From Betaproteobacteria bacterium (GTDB lineage: Bacteria; Pseudomonadota; Gammaproteobacteria; Burkholderiales; Usitatibacteraceae), in NCBI GenBank assembly GCA_016720855.1, contig JADKJU010000005.1, positions 248,001 to 312,000 of the forward strand: a DNA stretch of 64,000 nucleotides. Reading direction: 5' to 3'. Shown in pieces: positions 7,918 to 16,847 of this stretch. The notes beneath the pieces were generated by a model. It was given only the letters and a program-made list of their open reading frames with translations, was not told the origin of the DNA and did not search any database. Position 1 is the first letter of the stretch; every line of letters begins with the position of its first letter. A program made the position numbers and the translations under genes.

Positions 7918-8796
7918 TCAGGAGAGGCAACCCGCGTCGCGCAGCGCGCCGGTCACGGTTTCGTGGAAGGCAGGGGCGAGCGGGGTGAGCGGCAGGCGGA
8001 TTCCCTCGCCGATGCGGCCCATGCGGGCAAGCGCCCATTTCACGGGGATGGGATTGGCTTCGACGAAGAGCTTCTGGTGCAACGGAAGCAGCCGCTGATT
8101 CAACGTGATCGCCCGCTTCGTGTCGCCGGCGACTGCCGCCGCGCACATCTCGTGCATCGCGCGAGGCGCCACGTTGGCGGTGACGGAGATGTCGCCATGG
8201 GCGCCGAGCAGCATGTACGCGAGCGCGGTGCCGTCGTCGCCGGAAAAGACGAGGAACGGCCCGGGCTTGCGCTTGAGCAGATCGGAGCCGCGCTCCAGAT
8301 TGCCGGTCGCGTCCTTGATGCCCACGATGCCGGGCACCTGCGCGAGACGAAGCGTGGTATCCGTCGCCATGTCCGCCACTGTCCGGCCGGGGACGTTGTA
8401 GAGGATCATCGGCAGGTCCACCGCCTCGGCGATGGCCTTGAAGTGCCGGTACAGCCCCTCCTGGGAAGGCTTGTTGTAGTACGGGACGACGGAGAGGGAA
8501 TAATCCGCCCCGACTTCCTTCGCGAATTTCGCGAGCTCGATCGCCTCGCTCGTGGAGTTGGCCCCGGTACCCGCGATGATCGGGATGCGGCCCTTGGCGT
8601 GCTCCACCGCCGTCCTGATGAGCAGGCAGTGCTCGTCCACGTCCACGGTGGGCGACTCTCCCGTCGTGCCGACGACGACGACGCCGTCCGTGCCTTCGGC
8701 GATGTGCCAGTCGAGCAGGGCCTTGAAACTTGGGGTGTCGAGCGCACCGTCCGCCAGCATGGGCGTGACGATCGCGACGAGGCTTCCGGTGAGCAT
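7918..8796 (-). CDS. dapA: 4-hydroxy-tetrahydrodipicolinate synthase
   Basis: A 292-residue class I aldolase that condenses pyruvate with aspartate semialdehyde, the first step of the diaminopimelate/lysine branch. The Thr pair and GTTGESPT are in place near residue 43, the catalytic Tyr in ILYNVPGRT, and the Schiff-base lysine in VGIKDATGN. The length is normal. It is the first gene of the dapA-bamC-MBL group; dapA ends 16 bases before bamC starts. DapA is usually inhibited by lysine; nothing in this stretch shows transcriptional control. Confidence 0.96.
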   Translation of the reverse strand: MLTGSLVAIVTPMLADGALDTPSFKALLDWHIAEGTDGVVVVGTTGESPTVDVDEHCLLIRTAVEHAKGRIPIIAGTGANSTSEAIELAKFAKEVGADYSLSVVPYYNKPSQEGLYRHFKAIAEAVDLPMILYNVPGRTVADMATDTTLRLAQVPGIVGIKDATGNLERGSDLLKRKPGPFLVFSGDDGTALAYMLLGAHGDISVTANVAPRAMHEMCAAAVAGDTKRAITLNQRLLPLHQKLFVEANPIPVKWALARMGRIGEGIRLPLTPLAPAFHETVTGALRDAGCLS

Positions 8797-8862
8797 GGTT
8801 TACAGGGCCCGAGGAGGTCCAAAGACCGCGATTTTACCGCATTCGCCCGCGCCAACGGCGGC

Positions 8863-9393
8863 CTATGCGCCGGAACCCTCCCGGCGGGCGCATAGGCGCT
8901 GGATGGCGGCCGGCCGAGGGTCGGTGACAACGATGTCCTCGTAGGCCACCACGCGCAGCTTTCCCCGGAACGCTTCGAGGAGCTCTCCCGGAGTCAGGAG
9001 GAAGTCGGGATTGGAGGGCTTGCCGAACCGCTCGTTGCCGCGGGCGAAGGTCTCGTAGACCAGCACGCCGTCCGGCTCGAGCGATCCGGCGAGAATCGGA
9101 AGCAGCGGCCGGTGCAGGTAGTGGGTCACCACGATCGCGTCGAATCGCCGGCCCTCGAAGGGCCACGCGCCCGCCTCGAGATCAGCGCCCAGGAGCTCGA
9201 CGCCCGCGGGCGGGTCGATGAAGAGCCCTGGGGCGCGATCGACGGCCACGACCTCGAAGCCCTGCATCGCGAGCAAGCGCGCATGGCGGCCGGATCCGCA
9301 GGCGAGATCGAGCACCTGCCCACCGGGGTGGATCAGGCTCGCCCACCGGACGACCCACGATGACGGGGAAAGGTTCGCCAGGTGCGCAGCCAT
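8863..9393 (-). CDS. Class I SAM-dependent methyltransferase
   Basis: A 176-residue Rossmann-fold methyltransferase. Motif I is VLDLACGSGRHARLLA (from residue 27), followed by VVAVDRAPG and by FDAIVVTHYLHRPLL, a motif IV-like segment, and VLVYETFARGNERFG, which is shared with the TehB/UbiE-like small methyltransferases. Start ATG at 9393 is chosen because it lies just after the stop of the upstream FAD oxidoreductase (9399) and directly before the domain; the longer reading upstream is the shadow of that gene. Substrate unknown. It is the last gene of the phosphonate-related minus-strand run, but whether it belongs functionally is unclear. Confidence 0.82.
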   Translation of the reverse strand: MAAHLANLSPSSWVVRWASLIHPGGQVLDLACGSGRHARLLAMQGFEVVAVDRAPGLFIDPPAGVELLGADLEAGAWPFEGRRFDAIVVTHYLHRPLLPILAGSLEPDGVLVYETFARGNERFGKPSNPDFLLTPGELLEAFRGKLRVVAYEDIVVTDPRPAAIQRLCARREGSGA

Positions 9394-9398
9394 GCTCC

Positions 9399-10523
9399 CT
9401 ACCCGAACAGTTCCGCGACCGTCTCCTCGCCGATAGCGAAGGCGGTGCTCATGCCGGTTCCGCTGGTGACCACCACGACGCGAATGCGATCGGCCACCGC
9501 CTCCCGCAGCAGCGGCGCAACGTCCGCCACGGGATAGACCCCCATCCACCGCTCTGCCACTCCCGGACGCGGCAGGTCGAGCACCGCGTCCAACTCGTCG
9601 AGGATGAGCGCGTCCACGGACTCCAGGGAAAACGGCTCCGCGACCTGCGCGTAATCGTGCGAATCGCCCACGACCAGGGCGCCGTCGGCCCCTTGTGCCA
9701 CGATGAGGTGCACACCGCGCGCCAGCGACTCGCCCGCGTCCGCCTCGAGCCTCGCCCTGAGCGCCGCCGCCGGGCGCAGGGCCGCGAAGCCCTCGTACCG
9801 GACGAGGCTCAGGTCGGACATCAACACGGAATCGAGACGGAACGCCGGCGGCTGCGGGACGGTCCGCAGCATCTGCAGCCGGCACTCGCGCAAGCCCGCT
9901 CGGCGTGAAACCCCCGGGAAAAGGGCGCGCAGTCCGGCACCGGGCGCCGCAATGACCGAACCCGCCGCGATCGTACCCTCGGCGTGGTGCACGCCACGCG
10001 AATCGATGCCGGTGACCGCCATGCCGCGATGGAACGCGACGCCGTGCGCCTCCTCCAGCCAGCGCGCGAGCCGCGGCAGGGCCTCGCGCGGCTCCACCCG
10101 CAACTCGTGCGGGCTCCAGAGCGCTCCGGAAAGCCCCGGGGCGAGCATCGGCCAGCGACGGCGCGCGTGGATCGCGTCGTGCAGCTCGCAGCCCTCGCCG
10201 TGCGGACCGGCCGCATAGGCTGCGAGCAGCTCGCGCGCCTCGGGGCGGCGGGCCACGATGAGCGCGCCGCGCTGCAGCACCGCGATCCCGGCCTGCGGCG
10301 CCACCTGCGCCCACACGTCACGCGAACGCAGGGCGCGCCTGCGCGTGTCGCCCTCGGCCTGGCCCGTGACGGTGACGAAGCCGAAGTTCTGGATCGAGGC
10401 CCCGCGGACCTGCGGATCGCGATCGAGAACCGCCACCTTCAGCCCGCGCTTAGCCGCCGCAAGCGCGTGGGCAAGGCCGACGATCCCCGCGCCGACGATG
10501 GCGAGATCCGGCGCAGAGGTCAT
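9399..10523 (-). CDS. FAD-dependent amine oxidoreductase associated with phosphonate catabolism
   Basis: A 374-residue DAO-family flavoprotein. The N-terminal dinucleotide motif is LAIVGAGIVGLAHALAAAKRG, and the C-terminal GTGMSTAFAIGEETVAELF closes the FAD site. The RGASIQNFGFVTVTGQ stretch is typical of the subgroup found with phosphonoacetaldehyde hydrolase genes (the group I know as TIGR03364). Reported members release phosphonoacetaldehyde from N-methylated aminoethylphosphonate, so the probable role is to feed modified AEP into the PhnX/PhnY routes. It lies 14 bases after the alanine dehydrogenase gene in the phn array. Confidence 0.8.
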   Translation of the reverse strand: MTSAPDLAIVGAGIVGLAHALAAAKRGLKVAVLDRDPQVRGASIQNFGFVTVTGQAEGDTRRRALRSRDVWAQVAPQAGIAVLQRGALIVARRPEARELLAAYAAGPHGEGCELHDAIHARRRWPMLAPGLSGALWSPHELRVEPREALPRLARWLEEAHGVAFHRGMAVTGIDSRGVHHAEGTIAAGSVIAAPGAGLRALFPGVSRRAGLRECRLQMLRTVPQPPAFRLDSVLMSDLSLVRYEGFAALRPAAALRARLEADAGESLARGVHLIVAQGADGALVVGDSHDYAQVAEPFSLESVDALILDELDAVLDLPRPGVAERWMGVYPVADVAPLLREAVADRIRVVVVTSGTGMSTAFAIGEETVAELFG

Positions 10524-10536
10524 GACCTTGTCCTGC

Positions 10537-11655
10537 TCAGGCCGCGACGAGCGGCTCCGGGTCGCTGAAGGCGTAGCCCAGCGCCTGCGCCACCTCGCGG
10601 TACGTGACCTTCCCTTCGCACACGTTCAGGCCGGACATCAGATGCGGGTTGGCCGCGAGCGCCTTCTTCCAGCCGAGCGCCGCCAGTTGCTGCGTGAAGG
10701 GAAGCGTCGCGTTATTGAGCGCATACGTGGACGTGCGCGGCACCGCCCCGGGCATATTGGCCACGCAGTAGTGCACCACGCTGTCGACCACGTACGTGGG
10801 GTCGGTATGCGTGGTCGCGCGCGACGTCTCGAAACAGCCGCCCTGGTCGATCGCCACGTCCACCACCACCGAGCCGGGCTTCATGCGCGCCACGTGCTCT
10901 CGCGTGACGAGTTTCGGCGCAGCCGCGCCCGGAACCAGCACGCCCCCGATCACCAGGTCGGCCGACAGCAGGTGCGACTCGATGTTGTCGCGGTTTGAAA
11001 AGATGGTGATCGCCCGCGCGCCCAGCAGGCGTTCGATGCGGCGAAGCGCGTCGATGCTGCGATCGATCACGACCACGATCGCGCCGGTGCCCACGGCGAT
11101 CTGGGCGGCGTTCGATCCCACCACCCCCGCGCCGAGGATCACGATCTTGGTCGGCGCCACGCCCGCCACCCCTCCCAGCAGCACGCCCATCCCGCCGTGC
11201 GCCTTCTCCAGCGAATGCGCTCCCGCCTGGACGGCCATGCGCCCGGCGACCTCCGACATCGGCGCGAGCAGCGGCAACCCGCCGCCCTGTTGCGTCACGG
11301 TCTCGTAGGCGATGCACACGGCCCCGCTCGCCACGAGACCCTTGCACTGCTCGGGGTCCGGCGCCAGGTGAAGGTAGGTAAAGAGGACCTGCCCCGGCCG
11401 CAGCCGCCCGATCTCGACCGGTTGCGGCTCCTTCACCTTCACGATCAGGTCGGCGGCGGCGAACACCTCGTCCGCCCCCGGCAATATCGTGGCGCCCGCC
11501 TTCTCGTAGACCGCGTCCGTCGCGCTGATGCCCGCGCCGGCGCCGCGCTCGACCACCACCTGGTGTCCTTGCGCCACGAGCTCGCGCACCGCGGAAGGCG
11601 TGAGGCCCACGCGGTATTCGTGGTCCTTGATTTCCTTCGGTACGCCGATGCGCAT
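10537..11655 (-). CDS. ald: Alanine dehydrogenase
   Basis: A 372-residue NAD-dependent enzyme converting L-alanine to pyruvate and ammonia. Start ATG 11655 gives the canonical opening MRIGVPKEIKDHEYRVGLTP. Substrate-binding and catalytic residues are seen in VKVKEPQ and FTYLHLAPD, and the NAD fold in VILGAGVVGSNAAQIAVGTGA. The family usually has about 370 residues. Context is telling: PhnW upstream uses pyruvate as amino acceptor and makes alanine; this enzyme would recycle alanine to pyruvate and release the nitrogen of AEP as ammonium. It sits between phnX and the FAD oxidoreductase. Confidence 0.95.
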   Translation of the reverse strand: MRIGVPKEIKDHEYRVGLTPSAVRELVAQGHQVVVERGAGAGISATDAVYEKAGATILPGADEVFAAADLIVKVKEPQPVEIGRLRPGQVLFTYLHLAPDPEQCKGLVASGAVCIAYETVTQQGGGLPLLAPMSEVAGRMAVQAGAHSLEKAHGGMGVLLGGVAGVAPTKIVILGAGVVGSNAAQIAVGTGAIVVVIDRSIDALRRIERLLGARAITIFSNRDNIESHLLSADLVIGGVLVPGAAAPKLVTREHVARMKPGSVVVDVAIDQGGCFETSRATTHTDPTYVVDSVVHYCVANMPGAVPRTSTYALNNATLPFTQQLAALGWKKALAANPHLMSGLNVCEGKVTYREVAQALGYAFSDPEPLVAA

Positions 11656-11735
11656 GGCGGCTCCGCTGTAGTGGCCGTCATCGGGCCGTTGCAAGGACCT
11701 GCGGCGTTCCTATCGACCCGGGCGCTTCGGGGCCG

Positions 11736-12566
11736 TCACGGCCGCTCGCCACGCGCAAGCCGTGCCTCGATGTCGTCCAGGCACGGGATCAGATCGGCAA
11801 TCGAGTCGATCACGTAGTGCGCACCGCGCTGGTACATGGTCGGATAGATGCGGTCGCGATGCGCCTGCTTCACGCTCTCGGACATGGCGTTCCATTCGGC
11901 GAGCGGCACGCCCACCTCGTTGCCGGAGATCGCCAGGCCGATGGACCACGAGCCCGCGTTGATGCCCTCCTCGATGCCGGTGAGCGTGTCATCGACCTTC
12001 ACGAGGGATTCGACCGGCGAGACCTGCAGCTCGATCATGTTCTTGAGGACCATGTACGGGTACGGGCGGCCGGCAGGCACGTCGCCCGCGCCGCAGGTGT
12101 AGTCGGGGACGTAACCCTGCTTCTTCGCATCGGCCTGGTTGATGGCGAGCATGCCGGGCAGGTAGCCGGAGGTGGAGCCGATCCTGTAGCCCCGCCGGCG
12201 GCACTCCGCGATCACGTCGAGCGTGCCCGGAATGAGCGTCGAGTAATCGGAGAGGCACGCCTCCTGCATCGGCACGAAGTCGGCGAACATCCGGTCCACG
12301 TCGGCCGCGGTGGGTTCCTTGCCGTGCTTCTCGACCCAGCGCTCCCGCACCGTCGGGATTTCCGAGATTCTCTGGATGTGGACCTTCTTGTGCGCCCCCA
12401 TCGGCAGGCGGGCTTCGGCCATCGAGATCGGAACGCCCGCCTTCTCGTAGACCTTGATGAAGACCACCGCGGGCGCCATGCATCCGAAATCCATCGTCGT
12501 GCCTGCCCAGTCCAGGACAACGGCCTTCAGCTTGCCTCGGTACTGCCTCCGATACGTGAACGTCAT
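11736..12566 (-). CDS. phnX: Phosphonoacetaldehyde hydrolase
   Basis: A 276-residue HAD-superfamily enzyme that cleaves the C-P bond of phosphonoacetaldehyde to acetaldehyde and phosphate. The nucleophile motif DWAGTTMDFGCMAP is present, and the cap-domain MGAHKKVHI holds the Schiff-base lysine characteristic of phosphonatase. GSTSGYLPGML and VKVDDTLTGIEEGINAG give the other HAD motifs. A longer reading starts at 12671, but GGAGAAG lies about 7 bases before ATG 12566, which gives MTFTYRRQYRG and fits the family start. It lies 223 bases downstream of phnW, with a strong hairpin in between. Confidence 0.95.
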   Translation of the reverse strand: MTFTYRRQYRGKLKAVVLDWAGTTMDFGCMAPAVVFIKVYEKAGVPISMAEARLPMGAHKKVHIQRISEIPTVRERWVEKHGKEPTAADVDRMFADFVPMQEACLSDYSTLIPGTLDVIAECRRRGYRIGSTSGYLPGMLAINQADAKKQGYVPDYTCGAGDVPAGRPYPYMVLKNMIELQVSPVESLVKVDDTLTGIEEGINAGSWSIGLAISGNEVGVPLAEWNAMSESVKQAHRDRIYPTMYQRGAHYVIDSIADLIPCLDDIEARLARGERP

Positions 12567-12688
12567 TTTCGTCTTCTCCGTCATCTGGGAACGGGCCGGT
12601 CGCCCATTCGGGTTCGTTGCCTGGCACCACGCCAGTGTATTGCTTCGTGCTTCATGGAACCAATTCGGCATCGGGCGCGGTTGGGTTG

Positions 12689-12734
12689 GGAGGCGGCGGG
12701 GATGGTTGATCGCAATCCCCCATCCCCGGCCTCC
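12689..12734 (-). terminator. Strong GC hairpin between phnW and phnX
   Basis: GGAGG-CGG-CGGGGATGG (12689-12705) can pair with CCATCCCCGG-CCTCC (12720-12734), with a 14-base loop and a small bulge. There is no T run, so it may be a partial terminator, attenuator or mRNA-processing stem separating the transporter-phnW segment from phnX-ald. Confidence 0.45.
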
Positions 12735-12789
12735 TCCATTCGCCGCCCATCACCCTTCAATGCCATCGGCCGTCCGCCAAGGCGACGCA

Positions 12790-13923
12790 CTAGGCCGCAG
12801 CCCGCAGGGGCGCCATCTTGCTCACCCCCATGTCCCTGAGCGTCTCGGCCACCGCCCCGACCACGTTACGCATCTCGTTCGCGTCGATCGCGCCGATGCA
12901 GCCGACACGGAACGTCTCCACCTTCGTGAGCTTGCCGGGATAGAGGATGTAGCCGCGCGCCTTCACCTTCTCGTAGAAGGGCTTGAACGCGTAGTTGGGG
13001 TCGCCCGGCGCGTGGAAGGTGACGATGACCGGCGCCTGGATCGCGCGCGGCAGGAACGAGTTGAAGCCCACGCCGGCCATCCCCTCGATGAGGGTCTCGC
13101 AGTTCTTCGCGTAGCGCGCGCCGCGCGCCTTCGTCCCGCCCTCGGCCAGGAACTGATCCAGCGCCGCGCGAAAGGCCGCGACCACGTGCGTCGGCGGCGT
13201 GAAGCGCCATTGCGTCGTCTTCTGCATGTACGTCCACTGGTCGAAGAGGTCCATGGCGAGCGAGTGCGAGTTGCCCTGGCTCTTCTCCAGGACCGCCTGC
13301 TTCACCATCACGAAGCCCATCCCCGGCACCCCCTCGATGCACTTGCCCGAGGCGGCGATCACCGCATCGATCGGGTATCGGGAAACATCGATGTCGATGG
13401 CGCCGAACGAGCTCATCGCGTCCACGATGAGCCCCTTGCCGTGGCGTGCGCACGCTTCCGCGATTTCCGGCAGCGGGTTCAGGATGCCGGTGCCCGTCTC
13501 GCAGTGCACCTGCGCGACGTGCGTGATCTCCGGGTCGGCCCTCAGCGCGCCGTCGATCATGGCGCCGGTCGGATGCTCGTCCTCCGGCATGTCTAGCGCA
13601 ACGTGGTCGCGCCCGAGGTACGTGAGGATCTTCAGGATCCGCTGGCAGTAGGCGCCGTTCTGCGGGACGAGCACCTTGCCGCCTCGCGGCACCACGTTCG
13701 CCAGCGCCGCCTCCACCGAGAAGGTGCCGCTTCCCTGCAGCGGCACGCACACGTGCGAGCCGGCGCCGTGGATCACGTCCACGAGGTCCCTGCAGATGCT
13801 GGCGGTGATGGCGTTGAAGCCGGCGTCCCACGAGCCCCAGTCGCGCAGCATCGCCTGCTTGGTCGCGAGCGACGTGGTGAGCGGGCCGGGGGTGAGGAGG
13901 ATGGGGTCGTTGCCGAGGATCAT
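12790..13923 (-). CDS. phnW: 2-aminoethylphosphonate-pyruvate transaminase
   Basis: A 377-residue PLP aminotransferase of the class V fold that converts AEP plus pyruvate to phosphonoacetaldehyde plus alanine, the entry step of AEP breakdown. It opens with DPILLTPGPLTTS, has LQGSGTFSVEAAL (cofactor phosphate pocket), VDAMSSFGAIDIDV with the PLP-ring Asp, and the Schiff-base lysine in AASGKCIEGVPGMGF. Length matches the family. It follows the AEP permease gene by 15 bases, so uptake and first catabolic step are co-transcribed. Confidence 0.96.
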   Translation of the reverse strand: MILGNDPILLTPGPLTTSLATKQAMLRDWGSWDAGFNAITASICRDLVDVIHGAGSHVCVPLQGSGTFSVEAALANVVPRGGKVLVPQNGAYCQRILKILTYLGRDHVALDMPEDEHPTGAMIDGALRADPEITHVAQVHCETGTGILNPLPEIAEACARHGKGLIVDAMSSFGAIDIDVSRYPIDAVIAASGKCIEGVPGMGFVMVKQAVLEKSQGNSHSLAMDLFDQWTYMQKTTQWRFTPPTHVVAAFRAALDQFLAEGGTKARGARYAKNCETLIEGMAGVGFNSFLPRAIQAPVIVTFHAPGDPNYAFKPFYEKVKARGYILYPGKLTKVETFRVGCIGAIDANEMRNVVGAVAETLRDMGVSKMAPLRAAA

Positions 13924-13938
13924 GAGCGTCTCCTGGAA

Positions 13939-15678
13939 TCAGGCGCGCCAGCGCTGGGTACGCCGGTCGAGCCACACTTGCAGCACATAGTAGACTCCGC
14001 AAACCGCCGCCGAGGTGAAGACGATGAGCGTGGCCATCGCCGCCGCCGCGCCAATGTCGCCGGCCTCGTCGAGGTTCACGATCGCGACGGAGGCCACGAC
14101 CGTCCTGGGCGAGTAGAGGAACATCACCGCCGAGACCGTCGTCATCGCATTCACGAACAGATAGCGGCTGATTTCCAGGACGGCGGGCAGGCATACCGGC
14201 ACCGTCACCCTGAAGAAGGTGCGCCAGAACGGCACGCGCAGCGACGCCGACACCGCCTCGAACTCGCTGTCGATCTGCTTGAGCGCCGTGAGCGCCGTGA
14301 GATGCGACGACGTGTAGTAGTGCACCGTCGTGCAGATGACGAGGATGGTCATGCTGCCGTAGAGCGCGTGCAGGGGATTGCCCTCCTCCACGAAGAAGAA
14401 GATGTAGCCCAGCCCCAGCACCATCCCCGGCACGCCCATGGGCAGCACGGCGAGAAGGCGCACGAAAGGCCGCCAGGCATCCATGCCGCGGGTCTTCTCG
14501 AGAAGATAGGCGGTGAGGAAGATGAACGCCGCGCCGGCCGTCGCGCACCAGAAGCCCATCCGGATGCTGTTCAGGTACGAATCGAACATCCCGGCCTCGA
14601 CCAGGCCCATGCGGTAGTGGTCGAGCGACATGGCGAAATCGTACGGCCAGAACTTGATGAAGGAGGCGTACATCGCCATGCAGAGCACGGAGAGCATCAC
14701 GATCGCGCCGAACCAGCAATAGGCGGACATGGCCAGGTCGAAGCCGCGCGCCGGCTTGGGCACATAGGGGACGGAGCGCGCCGTGAGGAGCGCCGACTGG
14801 CGCTTCTGCACGTAGCCGTCCACCAGGTAGGTGACCGCCACGGGCACGAGCAGGATGATCGACACCACGGCGCCCTTGGCGAAGTCCTGCTGGCCGATCA
14901 CGAGCTTGAAGATGTCGGTGGCGAGCATGTTGAAGTTGCCGCCGATCACCTTCGGGATGCCGAAGTCGCTCAGGGCGTACGTGAAGACCACCATGCAGGC
15001 GCTGATGAGGCCGTACTTTGCCCCCGGCAGGGTGATGGTGAAGAACTTGCGCAGGGTGGGGGTGCCGAGCGAGTCGGCCGCCTCGTAAAGGCGCGCGTCC
15101 GTGAGCGAGAGCGCCGTCACCAGGATCATGAGCGCGTGCGGGAAGGTGGCAAACACGAGCGACAGGACGATGCCGGGCGCGCCGTAGATCTGCGTGTCGC
15201 CGAGCAGGAACTTCAGGACCCCCTGGTTCCCGAACCAGAAGATGAAGGAGATCGCGGCAAGGAGCGAGGGCGCCAGGATCGGCACGAGCGCCACGCTGCG
15301 CAGGAGCGCCTTGAGCGGCATGCAGCTGCGCGTGAGCCCGTAGGCGTACGCGAACGCGAGCGGGATCGTGACGCCGGTCACCAGGGCGGATATCCACACG
15401 CTGTTCCAGATCGAGCGCAGGAGCGCAGGCGTCTGGAAATAGGCGCTGAAGTTCGCGAAGGCGACGAACTCCCCCGCGCGGTCCTGCATGCTCTTCACGA
15501 GAATCGTCGCGAGAGGGGCCAGCAGGAAGACGGCGAGCCCGATCCCGGCCGCGAGCAGGATCGCGTGCGCGATGCGGTCGCTCCAGTGGACGCGCAGGCG
15601 CGGCTGGTAGATGCCGCCGAAGAGTTGCGGCGCGCCCGGCGCGGCCGGGCTGCAGGCGGGATCCGGCGCCGCGCTCAC
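13939..15678 (-). CDS. phnU: AEP ABC transporter, fused permease (PhnU-type)
   Basis: A 579-residue membrane protein with two tandem permease domains and about 12 transmembrane helices, the layout of ferric-iron/AEP-type ABC importers. The first half carries the EAA-type loop around EAADSLGTPTLRKFFTITLPGAK and the second around EAVSASLRVPFWRTFFRVTVPVC. It lies between the ATPase gene (11 bases) and phnW. This organisation matches the putative 2-aminoethylphosphonate transporter with one double permease. It would form the inner-membrane channel for AEP imported from the periplasm. Confidence 0.88.
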   Translation of the reverse strand: MSAAPDPACSPAAPGAPQLFGGIYQPRLRVHWSDRIAHAILLAAGIGLAVFLLAPLATILVKSMQDRAGEFVAFANFSAYFQTPALLRSIWNSVWISALVTGVTIPLAFAYAYGLTRSCMPLKALLRSVALVPILAPSLLAAISFIFWFGNQGVLKFLLGDTQIYGAPGIVLSLVFATFPHALMILVTALSLTDARLYEAADSLGTPTLRKFFTITLPGAKYGLISACMVVFTYALSDFGIPKVIGGNFNMLATDIFKLVIGQQDFAKGAVVSIILLVPVAVTYLVDGYVQKRQSALLTARSVPYVPKPARGFDLAMSAYCWFGAIVMLSVLCMAMYASFIKFWPYDFAMSLDHYRMGLVEAGMFDSYLNSIRMGFWCATAGAAFIFLTAYLLEKTRGMDAWRPFVRLLAVLPMGVPGMVLGLGYIFFFVEEGNPLHALYGSMTILVICTTVHYYTSSHLTALTALKQIDSEFEAVSASLRVPFWRTFFRVTVPVCLPAVLEISRYLFVNAMTTVSAVMFLYSPRTVVASVAIVNLDEAGDIGAAAAMATLIVFTSAAVCGVYYVLQVWLDRRTQRWRA

Positions 15679-15688
15679 GGGGTCACCA

Positions 15689-16777
15689 TCAGGCGGCGGG
15701 CGCTCCGAAGACGCGGATGCGGTCTGCCGGGACGGCGACCCGCAGCGTGTCGCCGGGTTTCACGCGGAATTCCGCGAGGTCGTTCACGGAAAGGTCGGCG
15801 ATGAGCGGCTGTGCGATGCCGTTCACGCGCACCGTGAGCCGCGAGTAGGCGCCCAGGAACTCGATCTTCTCGACCACGGCGGACGCCGAGTTGGCCGTGG
15901 CGCCGTTCACGCCGCGCACCAGGACGTCCTCCGGCCTGAAGAAGACGCGCAGCGCACCGTCCTCGCCGGCCGTGGGGCCCACCACGCATTCGAATCGCTG
16001 CTCGCCCACGAGGATGCGGTTGCCGCCGGCGCGCGACGCCGGCAGCAGGTTCGTCTTGCCCACGAAATCCGCAGCGAAGGGCGTGGCCGGGTCGCGGTAG
16101 ATCTCCTCCGGGGTCCCGATCTGCTCGATCGCGCCATGATTCATGACCACGATCCGGTCGGCCATCGAAAGCGCCTCCTCCTGGTCGTGGGTGACGAGGA
16201 TGGTGGTGATGCCCAGCCGCTGCTGCAGCCCGCGGATCTCGCCACGCAGGCGAACGCGCACGCGCGCATCGAGGGCCGAAAGCGGCTCGTCGAGGAGCAT
16301 CAGCCCCGGCGACGTGGCGAGCGCGCGCGCGACCGCGATGCGTTGCTGCTGCCCGCCGGAGAGCTGGCTCGGGTACTTCGGCCCGCTGTCGGGCAGCCCC
16401 ACGAGTGCCAGCAGCTCGGCGACGCGCGCCTCCCGCTCCGCGCGCCTGACACGCCGGTTGACCAGTCCGTAGGCGACGTTTTCCGCGATCGTGAGGTTGG
16501 GAAACAGCGCGTACGACTGGAAGACGATGCCGTAGTCGCGCTTCATCGGCGGCAGGAGGGAAATGTCGCGGCCGGCCTGCACGATCGTGCCGGAGGTCTG
16601 GACTTCCAGCCCCGCGATGATCCTGAGCAGCGTCGTCTTGCCGCATCCCGAGGGCCCGAGGAAGCAGAGCAGCTCGCCGGGCCGCACCGACAGGCTCACG
16701 TCCTTCAAGGCGACGAAGGAACCGAACTCCTTGCGGATGTTTCGCAGGATGAGGAAGTCGGGGGGCGGGGCGGACAT
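15689..16777 (-). CDS. phnT: AEP ABC transporter ATP-binding protein (PhnT-type)
   Basis: A 362-residue ABC ATPase with a C-terminal TOBE-like domain. Walker A is GPSGCGKTTLL, the signature LSGGQQQRIAVARAL, and Walker B LMLLDEPLSALD. ATG 16777 (MSAPPPDFLILRNIRKEFGSF) starts directly before the ATPase core; an upstream in-frame extension to 16918 is Arg-rich and overlaps the substrate-binding protein gene, so it is rejected. Residues after 240 form the regulatory/TOBE region (VFFRPEDVLVRGVNG). It powers uptake through the double permease encoded next. Confidence 0.93.
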   Translation of the reverse strand: MSAPPPDFLILRNIRKEFGSFVALKDVSLSVRPGELLCFLGPSGCGKTTLLRIIAGLEVQTSGTIVQAGRDISLLPPMKRDYGIVFQSYALFPNLTIAENVAYGLVNRRVRRAEREARVAELLALVGLPDSGPKYPSQLSGGQQQRIAVARALATSPGLMLLDEPLSALDARVRVRLRGEIRGLQQRLGITTILVTHDQEEALSMADRIVVMNHGAIEQIGTPEEIYRDPATPFAADFVGKTNLLPASRAGGNRILVGEQRFECVVGPTAGEDGALRVFFRPEDVLVRGVNGATANSASAVVEKIEFLGAYSRLTVRVNGIAQPLIADLSVNDLAEFRVKPGDTLRVAVPADRIRVFGAPAA

Positions 16778-16847
16778 GGTGCTTTTGGAAGCGGACGGGG
16801 CCGGAGGGGCGAAGCACGCCCGCCCGGTCCCGGGGGTCATGCGCGCA

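Noticed and set aside
11736..12671. phnX start at 12671
   Set aside because: No ribosome-binding site; GGAGAAG before ATG 12566 and the family start support the shorter form.
12866..15397. Long minus-strand frame of 843 codons and a plus-strand frame of 733 codons (13603-15804)
   Set aside because: Both are shadows of phnW and the AEP permease, whose correct frames show full family motifs.
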